Below, one piece after another: positions 9,544 through 19,141 of a stretch of 64,000 bases of DNA. Origin of the DNA: Yinghuangia soli (GTDB taxonomy: Bacteria; Actinomycetota; Actinomycetes; Streptomycetales; Streptomycetaceae); NCBI RefSeq assembly GCF_021502675.1, contig NZ_JAKFHA010000014.1:155247-219246 (forward strand). The letters run 5' to 3'. The position numbers and the translations under genes are program-made. Under the pieces are notes generated by a model. It was not told the origin of the DNA, did no database searches, and saw only the letters and a program-made list of their open reading frames with translations. Within the stretch, counting starts at the first letter, position 1. Every line of letters starts with the position of its first letter.

Positions 9544-9605
9544 CCGCCGCGCACAGTGCCGTTCAGACCCTCGCAACTCCGGGGAACCGGCCCGCACATG
9601 CGGAA

Positions 9606-9630
9606 CGGCGGGGCCGAAGAGGCCCCGCCG
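9606..9630 (-). terminator. Terminator hairpin after the EamA gene
   Basis: A perfect 10-bp stem (9606-9615 with 9621-9630) closes a GAAGA loop. It lies 50 bases past the EamA stop, with no T-run, as is usual in actinomycetes. It separates the EamA gene from the DUF839 gene. Confidence 0.7.
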
Positions 9631-9650
9631 TCCACGTACTTGCCCGTTCA

Positions 9651-9680
9651 GATCCGCTCAGATCCGCTCGGATCCGCTGC
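9651..9680. repeat. Three 10-bp tandem repeats at the EamA stop
   Basis: The unit gatccgct(c/g)(a/g/c) occurs three times at 9651, 9661 and 9671, ending at the base before the EamA stop codon. It is probably a small slippage expansion of the 3' untranslated region. Confidence 0.7.
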
Positions 9681-10724
9681 TCAGCGCCCGACCGCGAGCA
9701 CCTCCCGCCGGCCCTCGGCCTCGGTGCCCTCCGCCGCCTCGGCGTGCGGAGCCGGCCCGGTGCCCGCGGCGTCCGCGGCCGGCTCGCCCTCGACGGGGGC
9801 CGGGCCGCCCTTGCCGCCGCCCTCCGCGACCACGGTCGTCTTGGGCTTGGCCGGCGCCTGGCCGGCGAACATCGCGCCGAGCGCCAGCGCCAGGCCGAGC
9901 ACCTGCCAGGCGGTCAGCGTCTGGCCCAGGACCACGATGCCGCCGATGGTGGCCACCGCGGGGTTGATCAGACCGAGGAAGGAGACCGGGCCGGCGCCGA
10001 GGCGCTCGATACCGCGGAACCACAGGACGTAGACCAGCGCGGTGCCGAACAGGCCGAGGTACGCGAAGCCGATCCAGTTCTGCGCGGTGAACGCGGGCGG
10101 CGCGCCTTCGGTGACCAGGGCCAGCGGGGCCAGGAACAGGCCGCCCGCGACCAGCTGCCAGGCGGTCAGGTCGACCATGGTGACGCCCTCGGGCTTGCCC
10201 CACTTGCGGGTCAGGACGGTACCCAGCGCCATGATCAGGATGGCCACCAGCATCGCGGCGATGCCCAGGCCGTCCAGCTTCGCGCTGCCCTTGAGGACCA
10301 GCAGCGCCACGCCCGCCACGCCGACGAGGCCGGCGATCACCGCACGGCGGGTCGGCCGCGCTCCCAGGATCATCGCGGAGAACCCGATGACCAGCAGGGG
10401 CTGGATGGCCCCGATGGTGGCCGCGACGCCGCCCGGCAGGTGGTAGGCGCCCAGGAAGATCAGCGGGAAGAAGAAGCCGATGTTCAGCATGCCGAGGATC
10501 GCGGCCCGCCCCAACCACTTGCCCTTCGGCAGCTTGCGGCCGAGCAGCAGGAGCAGCAGGCCGGCGGGCAGCGCGCGCATCGCGGCCAGCAGCATCGGGC
10601 GGCCGTCCGGCAGGAGCTCCGTGGTCACCAGGTACGTCGTGCCCCAGGCGGCCGGCGCCAGCGCCGCAGCCGCCGCGACGCCGAACCGCCCGGCCGATCC
10701 CTTGCCTGCACCCAAGACGCCCAT
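9681..10724 (-). CDS. EamA-family (drug/metabolite) transporter
   Basis: 347-residue inner-membrane carrier with about ten hydrophobic segments in two EamA repeats (about 15-145 and 155-290), including the end-of-domain motifs PLLVIGFSA and ALVYVLWFRGIERLG. The last ~50 residues form a soluble Gly/Pro/Ala/Glu tail. Members export amino acids or metabolites; the cargo here is unknown. It is divergent from a MarR regulator, and two MarR-type operators flank its promoter, so it is likely repressed by that protein and induced by its ligand. Confidence 0.88.
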   Translation of the reverse strand: MGVLGAGKGSAGRFGVAAAAALAPAAWGTTYLVTTELLPDGRPMLLAAMRALPAGLLLLLLGRKLPKGKWLGRAAILGMLNIGFFFPLIFLGAYHLPGGVAATIGAIQPLLVIGFSAMILGARPTRRAVIAGLVGVAGVALLVLKGSAKLDGLGIAAMLVAILIMALGTVLTRKWGKPEGVTMVDLTAWQLVAGGLFLAPLALVTEGAPPAFTAQNWIGFAYLGLFGTALVYVLWFRGIERLGAGPVSFLGLINPAVATIGGIVVLGQTLTAWQVLGLALALGAMFAGQAPAKPKTTVVAEGGGKGGPAPVEGEPAADAAGTGPAPHAEAAEGTEAEGRREVLAVGR

Positions 10725-10747
10725 GACCCGATCCCCTCAGCGCTTAC

Positions 10748-10814
10748 TATCTGAACGTTGAGATAAGTTTTACGCAAGAGACCTACGAACGTCAAGTATC
10801 TGAGCATTGAGATA
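10748..10814. promoter_or_regulatory. MarR-type operators flanking the EamA promoter
   Basis: Two related 18-bp near-palindromes, tatctgaacgttgagata (10748-10765) and tatctgagcattgagata (10797-10814), are spaced 49 bases centre to centre. On minus, TTGACG (10790-10795) and TAAAAC (10767-10772), 17 bases apart, form a good sigma-70 promoter for the EamA gene exactly between them. One operator abuts the -35 and the other covers the start point. The second also lies in the region from which the MarR gene must be transcribed, so it can serve for autoregulation. Confidence 0.75.
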
Positions 10815-10868
10815 ATGAATGATGGGCGAACAGCCCGCGACGGTCCGGCAGACGAGAGAGGCGGAACC

Positions 10869-11411
10869 ATGCAGGAGCAGACCCCAGAGCAGCCCCAGGC
10901 GCAGGTCCAGGCGCGCGACGCCGTGGACGACATCGTCGACCAGTGGGCCCGGGAGCGCCCCGACCTCGACCTGTGGGCCATGGCCCTGGTCGGCCGCTAC
11001 AACCGCTTCCAGTCCCATGTGGAAAGCGCGCTGCGCGAGTACTTCTCCCTGCACGGCCTGGACTTCTCCGAGTTCGACGTGCTGGCCACGCTCCGCCGGT
11101 CCGGCGAGCCGTACGAGCTCAACGCCCGGGCCCTGCTCAAGTCCGCGATGGTCACCTCGGGAGCCATCACCAACCGGGTCGACAAGCTCTCCGCCAAGGG
11201 CCTGGTGGAACGCCGCCCGTGTGCGACCGACCGCCGCGCGGTCCTCATCCGGCTGACCCCGGCCGGCAAGGAGCTCATCGACCGCACCGTGGCGGGGCAC
11301 GTCCGCAACGAGGAGAACGTCATGAGTGCGCTGACCCCCGAGGAACGCGTCACGCTCGACGGCCTGCTGCGCAAGCTGCTCATCGCCAAGGAAGGCTCGC
11401 CGCAGACCTGA
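10869..11411 (+). CDS. MarR-family transcriptional regulator
   Basis: 180-residue winged-helix repressor. The recognition helix region runs MVTSGAITNRVDKLSAKGLV (about 94-113), and the wing follows in RRAVLIRLTPAG. The N-terminal helix (about 35-60) provides the dimer interface. I chose ATG at 10869 because GAGAGAGGCGG lies just upstream. An in-frame earlier start at 10815 overlaps the operator. Its position opposite the EamA gene, with operators between, makes that transporter the obvious target. The ligand is not predictable. Confidence 0.9.
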   Translation: MQEQTPEQPQAQVQARDAVDDIVDQWARERPDLDLWAMALVGRYNRFQSHVESALREYFSLHGLDFSEFDVLATLRRSGEPYELNARALLKSAMVTSGAITNRVDKLSAKGLVERRPCATDRRAVLIRLTPAGKELIDRTVAGHVRNEENVMSALTPEERVTLDGLLRKLLIAKEGSPQT

Positions 11412-11493
11412 GCCGCACCGAGTCGTCCTGAGTCGTACGCCGCACGCGGGGCACGCGCCCCTCAGCCGCACGCGCCTGCCTGACGCGCCCGCC

Positions 11494-12039
11494 TCACACC
11501 GAGGCGAGCTCCCGGCGCAGTATGTGCTGCGGCCCCGCGTCGCCGCCCAGATACAGGTCCCCGTCGTCCACGAAGCCGCCGGCCAGATAGGCCCGCACCG
11601 CGCCGGCGTTGCGCACATTCACGGTCAGCAGCAGCACATCCGCGTCCGCCCGCACCTTGCGGGCCGCCTCGGGCAGCGCCCGGATCGCCGCACCGCCGAA
11701 ACCGCGCCCCTGGTACGCCGCCCCCACGTAGAAGCCGCGCAGCAGCACCGCAGGCCGCGGTTCGCGGGCCAGTTCGTCCAGATACCCCTGCACGTCGAGC
11801 ACCCCGAAGCCGACCGCCTCGCCGTCGTGCACGATCGCGAACGGCGTACGGAACGGGTCCTGGTCGGCCACCGGCAGCGTCTCGCGGGCCCGCCCGCAGA
11901 ACTCCTCCTGGTCGGCCCGCGGCGCCAGACCGAGCACCGCGGTCCGCAGCGCGCGCACCCGGGGTTCGGCGTCCGCCTCGGCCACCCCGTCGGGAACCGC
12001 CAGATCGACCAGCTCGACGCCGGGCTGTATGCGTGCCAT
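11494..12039 (-). CDS. GNAT-family N-acetyltransferase
   Basis: 181-residue acetyltransferase. Motif A is recognisable in FYVGAAYQGRGFGGAAIRAL (about 102-121), with the acetyl-CoA pyrophosphate loop QGRGFG, and motif B follows in VNVRNAGAVRAYLAGGF. The acceptor substrate is unknown. ATG at 12039 is the first codon giving a complete fold. It lies 110 bases downstream of glmS on the same strand and may be transcribed from its promoter. Confidence 0.82.
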   Translation of the reverse strand: MARIQPGVELVDLAVPDGVAEADAEPRVRALRTAVLGLAPRADQEEFCGRARETLPVADQDPFRTPFAIVHDGEAVGFGVLDVQGYLDELAREPRPAVLLRGFYVGAAYQGRGFGGAAIRALPEAARKVRADADVLLLTVNVRNAGAVRAYLAGGFVDDGDLYLGGDAGPQHILRRELASV

Positions 12040-12149
12040 GCCCGCGATCTTGCCACCCCGGCCGGCCGGGCGCGCCGCCTCGCACTGCGGGCCGGACGCC
12101 ACCCGGCGCCCGGCCCGCACATGCACATCCCGCAGCGACTGCGCGGGAA

Positions 12150-14000
12150 CTACTCGACCGTGACCGACTTCGCCAGGTTGCGCGGCTGGTCCACCTCGTG
12201 GCCCTTGGCCGTGGCCAGCTCGCACGCGAACACCTGCAGCGGCACCGTGGCGACCAGCGGCTGCAGCAGCACCGGGGTGGCCGGGATGCGGATCAGGTGG
12301 TCGGCGTACGGCTCGACCGCGGTGTCGCCCTCTTCGGCGATCACGATGGTCCGCGCACCGCGCGCCCGGACCTCCTGGATGTTCGACACGATCTTGTCGT
12401 GCAGCACGCTGCGCCCGCGCGGCGACGGCACCACGACGACGACCGGCAGGCCCTCTTCGATCAGCGCGATCGGCCCGTGCTTGAGCTCGCCCGCCGCGAA
12501 GCCCTCGGCGTGCATGTACGCCAGCTCCTTGAGCTTGAGCGCACCCTCCAGGGCGACCGGGAAGCCCACGTGCCGGCCCAGGAACAGCACCGAATTGGCG
12601 TCCTTGAGCGAGTGCGCCAGCTCGCGCACCGGCTCCATCGTGTCGAGGACCTTCTCGACCTGCTCCGGCATCGCGGCCAGCTGCTCGATCACCTCGGTGA
12701 TCTCGTCGCCCCACTTGGTGCCGCGCACCTGGCCCAGGTACAGCGCCACCAGGTAGCACGCCACCAGCTGGGTCAGGAACGCCTTGGTCGAGGCGACCGC
12801 GACCTCGGGGCCGGCGTGCGTGTACAGCACGGCGTCGGCCTCGCGCGGCATCGTCGAACCGTTGGTGTTGCAGATCGCCAGCACCTTGGCGCCCTGCTCG
12901 CGCGCGTGCCGCTGCGCCATCAGGGTGTCCATCGTCTCGCCGGACTGCGAGATGGTGACGACCAGCGACTGCTTGTCGAGGATCGGGTCGCGGTAGCGGA
13001 ACTCGCTGGCGAGCTCGACCTCGCAGGGCACCCGGGTCCAGTGCTCGATCGCGTACTTGGCGATCATCGCGGCGTGGAACGAGGTGCCGCACGCGATGAT
13101 GACGACCTTGTCGACCTCGCGCAGCACCTGGTCCGGGATGCGCACCTCGTCCAGGTGCAGGCGCCCGTCGGTGCCGATGCGGCCCAGCAGGGTGTCGGCG
13201 ACCGCCTTGGGCTGCTCGGCGATCTCCTTGAGCATGAAGTAGTCGTAGCCGTCCTTCTCGGCGGCCGACGCGTCCCAGTCCACGTGGTACTCGCGGAACG
13301 TGCCCGGGTTGCCCAGGAAGTCGGTGATCGTCACGCCGTCCCGGCGCAGCTCCACGACCTGGTCCTGGCCCAGCTCGATGGCCTCGCGGGTGTGCGCGAT
13401 GAACGCCGCCACGTCCGAGGCCAGGAAGTTCTCGCCCTCGCCGCGGCCGACCACCAGGGGCGAGTTGCGGCGCGCCGCGACCACCACGTCCGGGGCATCC
13501 GCGTGCACGGCGACCAGGGTGAACGCGCCTTCCAGCAGGCGGCACACGCGGCGCATCGCCTCGGCGAGGTCGCCGCCGGCCGGCTCGTAGTGCTCGGCGA
13601 GCAGGTGGCCGACCACCTCGGTGTCCGTCTCGGACAGCAGGGTGTGGCCGCGCTCGGTCAGCTCGGCGCGCAGTGCCGCGAAGTTCTCGATGATGCCGTT
13701 GTGCACCACCGCGACCTTGGCCGCGTTGTCCAGGTGCGGGTGGGCGTTGGCGTCCGTCGGCGCGCCGTGCGTGGCCCACCGGGTGTGGCCGATACCGGTC
13801 GTGCCGACCGTCAGGGGGTTCTCGTTCAGCGACTTCTCGAGGTTGGCGAGCTTGCCCGCCTTCTTGTCGCTGACCAGGGCACCGTCGGCGAGCACTGCCA
13901 CGCCTGCCGAGTCGTACCCGCGGTATTCCAACCGCCGCAGCCCCTCGATCACCACGTCGAGGGCCGACTTCTCACCTACGTATCCGACAATCCCACACAC
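12150..14000 (-). CDS. glmS: Glutamine-fructose-6-phosphate aminotransferase (isomerising)
   Basis: Makes glucosamine-6-phosphate, the first step to UDP-GlcNAc. The start is GTG at 14000 so that Cys2 (CGIVGYVG) becomes the N-terminal glutaminase nucleophile after Met removal. The glutaminase domain (about 1-225) has GHTRWATHG; two SIS domains follow (about 290-425 and 460-600) with SQSGETMDT and the C-terminal NLAKSVTVE. 616 residues is the usual length. A six-bp inverted repeat (14017-14032) lies just ahead of the start. No glmS ribozyme-like leader is visible. Confidence 0.96.
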   Translation of the reverse strand: MCGIVGYVGEKSALDVVIEGLRRLEYRGYDSAGVAVLADGALVSDKKAGKLANLEKSLNENPLTVGTTGIGHTRWATHGAPTDANAHPHLDNAAKVAVVHNGIIENFAALRAELTERGHTLLSETDTEVVGHLLAEHYEPAGGDLAEAMRRVCRLLEGAFTLVAVHADAPDVVVAARRNSPLVVGRGEGENFLASDVAAFIAHTREAIELGQDQVVELRRDGVTITDFLGNPGTFREYHVDWDASAAEKDGYDYFMLKEIAEQPKAVADTLLGRIGTDGRLHLDEVRIPDQVLREVDKVVIIACGTSFHAAMIAKYAIEHWTRVPCEVELASEFRYRDPILDKQSLVVTISQSGETMDTLMAQRHAREQGAKVLAICNTNGSTMPREADAVLYTHAGPEVAVASTKAFLTQLVACYLVALYLGQVRGTKWGDEITEVIEQLAAMPEQVEKVLDTMEPVRELAHSLKDANSVLFLGRHVGFPVALEGALKLKELAYMHAEGFAAGELKHGPIALIEEGLPVVVVVPSPRGRSVLHDKIVSNIQEVRARGARTIVIAEEGDTAVEPYADHLIRIPATPVLLQPLVATVPLQVFACELATAKGHEVDQPRNLAKSVTVE

Positions 14001-14178
14001 AGACTGGATCCCTTCCGTGGGAGCTGTCCCACGATGCCGCACTGGACGGCCAGCCTAAAGGGTTCGCCGGTCCGCGGCGGCCCGGGGAGCTCCGGGTACG
14101 TCACGGCCGGGCTCCAGGTGCGCTCCGCGGGGGCTTGAGGGCATCCCGGCGGGCGGCGGCGCAGCACCGCCGGAGAGA

Positions 14179-15156
14179 ATGTGTGCTGTGCACACCATCG
14201 TCACTCCTGGCGCGGCACGCGACCTCTCCCGGTACGTGGAACTGGACCGTGAGGCGTGGAGCCGGCTCCGGGCAAGTACGCCGCTGCCGCTGACCGCCGA
14301 CGAGCTCGAGCGGCTGCGGGGCCTCGGCGACGTCGTGGACCTCGACGAGGTCAGCGACGTCTACCTGCCGCTGTCCCGGCTGCTCAACCTCTATGTCGCG
14401 GCGACACGCGGCCTCAACTCGGCGCTGACCACCTTCCTCGGCAACGACGAGCGCCGCACCACGCCGTTCGTCATAGGCATCGCGGGCAGCGTCGCGGTCG
14501 GCAAGAGCACCACGGCCCGCATCCTGCGCGAACTCCTGGCCCGCTGGCCGGACCACCCGCACGTGGCGCTGCTGACCACCGACGGCTTCCTCTATCCCAA
14601 CGCCGAGCTGGAACGCCGCGGCATCATGCACCGCAAGGGCTTCCCGGAGTCGTACGACCAGCGCGCCCTGGTGCGCTTCGTCGCCGACGTCAAAGCCGGG
14701 AAACCCGAGGTGAGCGCGCCGGTCTACTCGCACCTGAGCTACGACATCGTGCCCGACGAGCGCCTCGTCGTCCGGCAGCCCGACATCCTCATCGTGGAGG
14801 GCCTCAACGTCCTGCAGCCGGCCCGCATCGGCCCGGACGGCCGCCCCCGCCTTGCGGTTTCGGACTTCTTCGACTTCAGCGTGTACGTCGACGCCCGCAC
14901 CTCGGACATCCGGCACTGGTACCTGGAACGCTTCCTGAAGCTGCGTCAGACCGCATTCCGGGACCCCGCCTCGTACTTCCGGCGCTACGCCGCGATGACC
15001 GAGGAGGAAGCGGTGGCCTACGCCCAGGGCGTGTGGCGCGACATCAACGAGCTGAACCTCGTGCAGAACGTGCTGCCCACCCGCGGCCGCGCGACGCTGG
15101 TCCTGCGCAAGGGCGCGGACCACACGGTGAGTCGTCTGCGTTTGCGGAAGCTGTGA
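14179..15156 (+). CDS. coaA: Pantothenate kinase, type I
   Basis: ATP-dependent first step of CoA synthesis. P-loop GSVAVGKST (103-111) follows VIGIA, then [26 protein letters not shown] and VEGLNVLQ as in bacterial CoaA. 325 residues is normal. CGGAGAG precedes ATG at 14179 by five bases; GTG at 14188 is an alternative. It is divergent from glmS, sharing the 178-base spacer, and only 18 bases before the DUF389 gene. Confidence 0.95.
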   Translation: MCAVHTIVTPGAARDLSRYVELDREAWSRLRASTPLPLTADELERLRGLGDVVDLDEVSDVYLPLSRLLNLYVAATRGLNSALTTFLGNDERRTTPFVIGIAGSVAVGKSTTARILRELLARWPDHPHVALLTTDGFLYPNAELERRGIMHRKGFPESYDQRALVRFVADVKAGKPEVSAPVYSHLSYDIVPDERLVVRQPDILIVEGLNVLQPARIGPDGRPRLAVSDFFDFSVYVDARTSDIRHWYLERFLKLRQTAFRDPASYFRRYAAMTEEEAVAYAQGVWRDINELNLVQNVLPTRGRATLVLRKGADHTVSRLRLRKL

Positions 15157-15174
15157 CCGCGTAGCGTCCGAAGC

Positions 15175-16176
15175 ATGCTGCATCTGAGGGTCATCGTGCC
15201 GCGCGAGAAGTCGGACGCCGTGCGGCGCTTGCTGGAGGCCGAGGCGGGGGTCACGCATCTGGTCGTGTGGCCGGGCGCCGCGGTCTCGCCGCCCGGCGAC
15301 GTCATGTCCTGCGACGTCGCCCGCGAAGCCGCCAACACCGTGCTGGAGGACCTGCGCCACCTCGGCATCGACGACGACGGCGCCATCGTCCTGGAGGACC
15401 TCGACGTCGTGCTGTCCCGCTCGGCCCGCGAGGCCGAGCTGGCGGCACCGGGCGAAGGCGCCGACGCGGTGGTGTGGGAGCAGATCACCGAGGTGACCTC
15501 CGAGGAGTCCACCATCTCGGTGACCTTCCTGGCGTTCCTGACACTGGCCACCATGATCGCCGCCTGCGGCGTGCTCCTCGACAACCCGATCCTCATCGTC
15601 GGCGCCATGGTCGTCGGCCCCGAGTTCGGCCCGCTGGCCGGCCTGTGCGTCGCGGTGGTGCAGCGGCGCCCCCGGCTCGCCGCGCGGTCCGCCTTCGCGC
15701 TGCTGGCCGGCTTCCCGATCGCCATGGCCCTCACCATGGTCTTCACCTGGCTGCTGACCTGGAGCGGCGAATTCGAGAAGGCGATGCTGGAGGCCGAGCG
15801 GCCGCTCACCGCGTTCATCTACCAGCCCGACTGGCTGTCCTTCTGGGTGGCCTTCCTGGCCGGCATCGCCGGGATGATGTCGCTGACCTCGTCGAAGTCC
15901 GGCGCACTCATCGGCGTGCTCATCTCGGTGACCACCGTGCCGGCGGCCGCGAATACCGCGGTGGCCATCGCCTACGGCGACCTGGAGCAGGCCGCCGGTT
16001 CACTCGGCCAACTGCTGCTCAACCTCTGCGCGATCGTGCTGTCCGGCAGCCTCACGCTGCTCGGCCAGCGCCTCTACTGGAACCGCACCCACGGCAGCCG
16101 GTCCCGGCACGAGACCCTGGCCGCCAGCCGGCCGCCGGCCCAGCGCTGGCCCCAGGCAGGGCGGACCAAGGACTGA
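15175..16176 (+). CDS. DUF389 membrane protein
   Basis: 333-residue protein of the DUF389 family. A soluble N-terminal half (1-115), including a ferredoxin-like region, precedes about six hydrophobic segments between 120 and 300. Conserved signatures visible are NPILIVGAMVVGPEFGPLAG (about 141-160) and SSKSGALIGVLISVTTVPAAA. The function of the family is not established. It follows coaA closely and probably shares its transcript, which ends at the strong hairpin at 16222. Confidence 0.83.
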   Translation: MLHLRVIVPREKSDAVRRLLEAEAGVTHLVVWPGAAVSPPGDVMSCDVAREAANTVLEDLRHLGIDDDGAIVLEDLDVVLSRSAREAELAAPGEGADAVVWEQITEVTSEESTISVTFLAFLTLATMIAACGVLLDNPILIVGAMVVGPEFGPLAGLCVAVVQRRPRLAARSAFALLAGFPIAMALTMVFTWLLTWSGEFEKAMLEAERPLTAFIYQPDWLSFWVAFLAGIAGMMSLTSSKSGALIGVLISVTTVPAAANTAVAIAYGDLEQAAGSLGQLLLNLCAIVLSGSLTLLGQRLYWNRTHGSRSRHETLAASRPPAQRWPQAGRTKD

Positions 16177-16221
16177 CCGGCCCCGGACCGGCCGCACACG
16201 CATCCGGCCGAGCACGACAAA

Positions 16222-16253
16222 GCGGCCCCGACCCGTTCCCGGGTCGGGGCCGC
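16222..16253. terminator. Bidirectional terminator between DUF389 gene and glmM
   Basis: A perfect 14-bp stem (16222-16235 with 16240-16253) closes a TTCC loop. Convergent genes stop on both sides (16176 and 16269), so the hairpin can end both transcripts. Confidence 0.85.
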
Positions 16254-16268
16254 CTCGTGTCCCGTGCG

Positions 16269-17621
16269 TCAGACCGCCAGCTCGGCGCGGACGACCTCGG
16301 CCAGCAGCCCGGCCTCGTGCTCGGCCTGCTCGTGCGTCTGCGCCTCGACCATCACGCGCACCAGCGGCTCGGTGCCGGACGGGCGCAGCAGCACCCGGCC
16401 GCCGCCGCCCAGGCGCGCCTCCGCCTCGGCCACCGCGGTGGCCAGCCCGACGGACGCCTGCACCCCGGTGCGGTCCACACCGCCCACGTTCAGCAGCACC
16501 TGCGGCAGCCGCGTCATCACCGCGGCCAGCTCGTGCAGCGGACGCCCGGTCTTGGCGACCTGGGCCAGCAGGTGCAGCGCGGTCAGGGTGCCGTCGCCGG
16601 TGGTCGCGTGGTCCAGCATGACCACGTGCCCGGACTGCTCGCCGCCCAGCGTGAAGCCGCCGGCCTGCATGGCCTCCAGCACATAGCGGTCGCCGACCGC
16701 GGTCTCCACGATCTTCACGCCGGCCGCCTGCATGGCCAGCTTGAGGCCCAGGTTCGACATGACCGTCGCGACCAGCGTGTCGTCGTGCAGCTTGCCCGCA
16801 TCGCGCATGGCCAGCGACAGCACCGCGAGGATCTGGTCGCCGTCCACCTCGACGCCCTGCGCGTCCACCGCGAGGCAGCGGTCCGCGTCGCCGTCGTGCG
16901 CGATGCCCGCGTCGGCACCGTGCTCGACCACCGCGGCCTTCAGGTCGGCCAGGTGGGTCGACCCGCAGCCGTCGTTGATGTTGAGGCCGTCCGGCTCGCC
17001 GTGGATCGTGATGACCTCGGCGCCGGCCTGCCGCAGCGCATCCGGAGCGACCCGCGAGGACGCGCCGTTCGCGCAGTCCAGGACCACCTTGAGGCCGTCC
17101 AGCCGGTGCGGCAGCGTGGCCAGCAGATGGTCGACGTAGCGGGCGTGGCCCTCGGGGTGGTCCTGCACGCGGCCGACCTGCGCGCCCGTGGGGCGGTCCC
17201 AGTCGGTGCCGAGCAGCGACTCGATCTTGTCCTCGACATCGTCCGGCAGCTTGTGCCCGCCGCGCGCGAAGAACTTGATGCCGTTGTCCGGCATCGCATT
17301 GTGGCTGGCGGACAGCATGACGCCCAGGTCCGCACCCAGCAGACCGGTCAGGTACGCCACCGCGGGCGTGGGCAGGACTCCGGCCCGGTACACGTCGACG
17401 CCGGCACCCGCGAGGCCCGCGACGACAGCGGCCTCCAGGAACTCGCCCGAAGCACGGGGGTCGCGGCCGACCACCGCGAAAGGACGCCGGCCATGCCCGC
17501 CGGACCGCCCCTGCGAGCCCAGCACCCGGGCGGCACTGACCGCCAGGTCCAGCGCCAGCTCGGCGGTCAGGCGGCCGTTGGCCAGCCCGCGTACCCCGTC
17601 CGTACCGAAGAGTCGTCCCAC
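16269..17621 (-). CDS. glmM: Phosphoglucosamine mutase
   Basis: Converts glucosamine-6-phosphate to the 1-phosphate for UDP-GlcNAc, immediately after GlmS in the pathway. The active-site phosphoserine is S106 in SASHN, the metal loop is DGDADRC, the sugar-binding loop is GGEQSGH and the phosphate site is [14 protein letters not shown] at 17621 follows GGGAGGT and gives 450 residues, the family norm. It lies 195 bases downstream of rpsI but is separated from it by a T-tailed terminator. Confidence 0.96.
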   Translation of the reverse strand: MGRLFGTDGVRGLANGRLTAELALDLAVSAARVLGSQGRSGGHGRRPFAVVGRDPRASGEFLEAAVVAGLAGAGVDVYRAGVLPTPAVAYLTGLLGADLGVMLSASHNAMPDNGIKFFARGGHKLPDDVEDKIESLLGTDWDRPTGAQVGRVQDHPEGHARYVDHLLATLPHRLDGLKVVLDCANGASSRVAPDALRQAGAEVITIHGEPDGLNINDGCGSTHLADLKAAVVEHGADAGIAHDGDADRCLAVDAQGVEVDGDQILAVLSLAMRDAGKLHDDTLVATVMSNLGLKLAMQAAGVKIVETAVGDRYVLEAMQAGGFTLGGEQSGHVVMLDHATTGDGTLTALHLLAQVAKTGRPLHELAAVMTRLPQVLLNVGGVDRTGVQASVGLATAVAEAEARLGGGGRVLLRPSGTEPLVRVMVEAQTHEQAEHEAGLLAEVVRAELAV

Positions 17622-17748
17622 CTTCGGACCTCCCGCATCGTCACCGCATGGCTGCGGACAAGACCTGGATATGAAAAGAACAGAACACGCACAGTCGCAC
17701 CACGACAACTTCGAGCACAACGCACGCAGAGTATGGAAGCAACAAAAA

Positions 17749-17789
17749 CATCGGGCCCCGAGGCACAGACTGTGCCCCGGGGCCCGATG
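17749..17789 (-). terminator. rpsI terminator
   Basis: An 18-bp stem with one mismatch (catcgggcccc-type arms at 17749-17766 and 17772-17789) and an AGACT loop, followed on minus by TGTTTTTGTTG. This is a strong intrinsic terminator for the rplM-rpsI transcript. Confidence 0.85.
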
Positions 17790-17815
17790 CAAAATGCAGG
17801 CAGCGCCGCGCAGAT

Positions 17816-18304
17816 TTAGCGCTTGCTGTACTGCGGAGCCTTGCGGGCCTTCTTCAGACCCGGCTTCTTGCGCTCGGTGGCGCGCGCGTCACGGGTCAGG
17901 AAGCCGGCCTTCTTCAGCGCCGGACGGTTCAGCTCGACGTCCGCCTCGTTCAGCGCACGGGCCACGCCCAGGCGCAGCGCGCCGGCCTGGCCGGAGACGC
18001 CGCCGCCGGAGATGCGCGCGACCACGTCGTACTTCTCGTCCAGCTCAAGGATCTTGAACGGCTCGTTGACGAGCTGCTGGTGGACCTTGTTCGGGAAGTA
18101 GTTCTCGAGCGTCCGCCCGTTGATCTTCCACTTGCCGGTGCCCGGCACGATGCGCACGCGGGCGATGGCCTCCTTGCGGCGGCCAGTGGCGTTGCCCGGC
18201 TGCGGGTCGGTGAAACGACCGGCAAGGGACTCCGAGGTGTAGCTCTCGAGGGTGACCTCTTCGGTCGTCTCCTCGATGGGGGCCTCAGCGGTGGTCTCGG
18301 CCAC
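17816..18304 (-). CDS. rpsI: 30S ribosomal protein S9
   Basis: Head protein of the small subunit whose C-terminal tail reaches the P-site tRNA; the expected end KAPQYSKR is present. The conserved core (about 33-162) begins [12 protein letters not shown]. An acidic N-terminal extension of about 30 residues (Glu/Thr-rich) is usual in actinomycetes. GTG at 18304 is preceded by AAAAGGAGAATC, an ideal ribosome site. It is cotranscribed with rplM, 54 bases upstream. Confidence 0.96.
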   Translation of the reverse strand: MAETTAEAPIEETTEEVTLESYTSESLAGRFTDPQPGNATGRRKEAIARVRIVPGTGKWKINGRTLENYFPNKVHQQLVNEPFKILELDEKYDVVARISGGGVSGQAGALRLGVARALNEADVELNRPALKKAGFLTRDARATERKKPGLKKARKAPQYSKR

Positions 18305-18358
18305 GATTCTCCTTTTAGCAATCCTCGACCGCACGAAGCGGCCGACTTGTGGCCGTGA

Positions 18359-18802
18359 CTACTGCGCGACCTGGGTGATCTCGAACGGCACCGGCTGCTG
18401 CGCCTGGTGCGGGTGCTCCGAACCCGCGTACACCTTGAGCTTCGACAGCATCTGCCGGCCCAGGGTGTTCTTGGGGAGCATGCCCTTGATGGCCTTCTCG
18501 ACGGCCTTCTCCGGGTTCTTGGAGAGCAGGTCGTCGTAGCGGACCGCGCGGAGACCGCCCGGGTGGCCAGAGTGGCGGTACGCCATCTTCTGGGTCCGCT
18601 TGTTGCCGGACAGGTGAACCTTGTCGGCGTTGATGATGATGACAAAGTCGCCGGTGTCGACGTGCGGCGCGTACACCGGCTTGTGCTTGCCCCGGAGCAG
18701 GGCAGCGGCCTGGGTGGACAGACGGCCGAGCACGACATCGGTCGCGTCGATGACGTGCCACTGACGCTGGACGTCGCCGGGCTTAGGGCTGTACGTGCGC
18801 AC
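18359..18802 (-). CDS. rplM: 50S ribosomal protein L13
   Basis: Early-assembling large-subunit protein. 147 residues from GTG at 18802; the pieces [25 protein letters not shown] and [10 protein letters not shown] are diagnostic. The first gene of the rplM-rpsI operon, with a leader of about 170 bases behind the promoter at 18981-19010. Confidence 0.95.
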   Translation of the reverse strand: MRTYSPKPGDVQRQWHVIDATDVVLGRLSTQAAALLRGKHKPVYAPHVDTGDFVIIINADKVHLSGNKRTQKMAYRHSGHPGGLRAVRYDDLLSKNPEKAVEKAIKGMLPKNTLGRQMLSKLKVYAGSEHPHQAQQPVPFEITQVAQ

Positions 18803-18980
18803 GGTCGATAGCCTTCGCTTCTTCGTGAGTGTGTGCTGACGGGATGGCGCTCTGGCCGGTTCCGGCGACTCCCACGCAATAACTGGTGTGGAAACCAATG
18901 CGGGGTGCTGCCGGTGGGCCTCTTGCGGCGCCCGGCGTACCGACTTCACTCAAGCAAGCCAATACGCACAACGAACCGGC

Positions 18981-19010
18981 AGAATACCGGGTTTACGGGG
19001 TGCCGGTCAA
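18981..19010 (-). promoter_or_regulatory. rplM-rpsI promoter
   Basis: On minus, TTGACC (19005-19010) is 18 bases from TATTCT (18981-18986), a near-consensus vegetative promoter. Expected start near 18974 gives a leader of about 170 bases, long enough for ribosomal-protein feedback. Confidence 0.7.
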
Positions 19011-19141
19011 AACGAGCTTCGGGGGGCTGTGCTCCCCGAGCCCCCTCCCCTGCTCTCCATCGTATCCGCCCCGCGGAGCAGATCCGACCACGCCAGTATG
19101 CTGCGCCCGAGACTGGGGGCTCGAACGGTGGGGAGGCTGCC

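Noticed and set aside
14001..14178. glmS ribozyme/riboswitch
   Set aside because: No pseudoknot-like core is visible; only a 6-bp inverted repeat was found, and such ribozymes are typical of Firmicutes.
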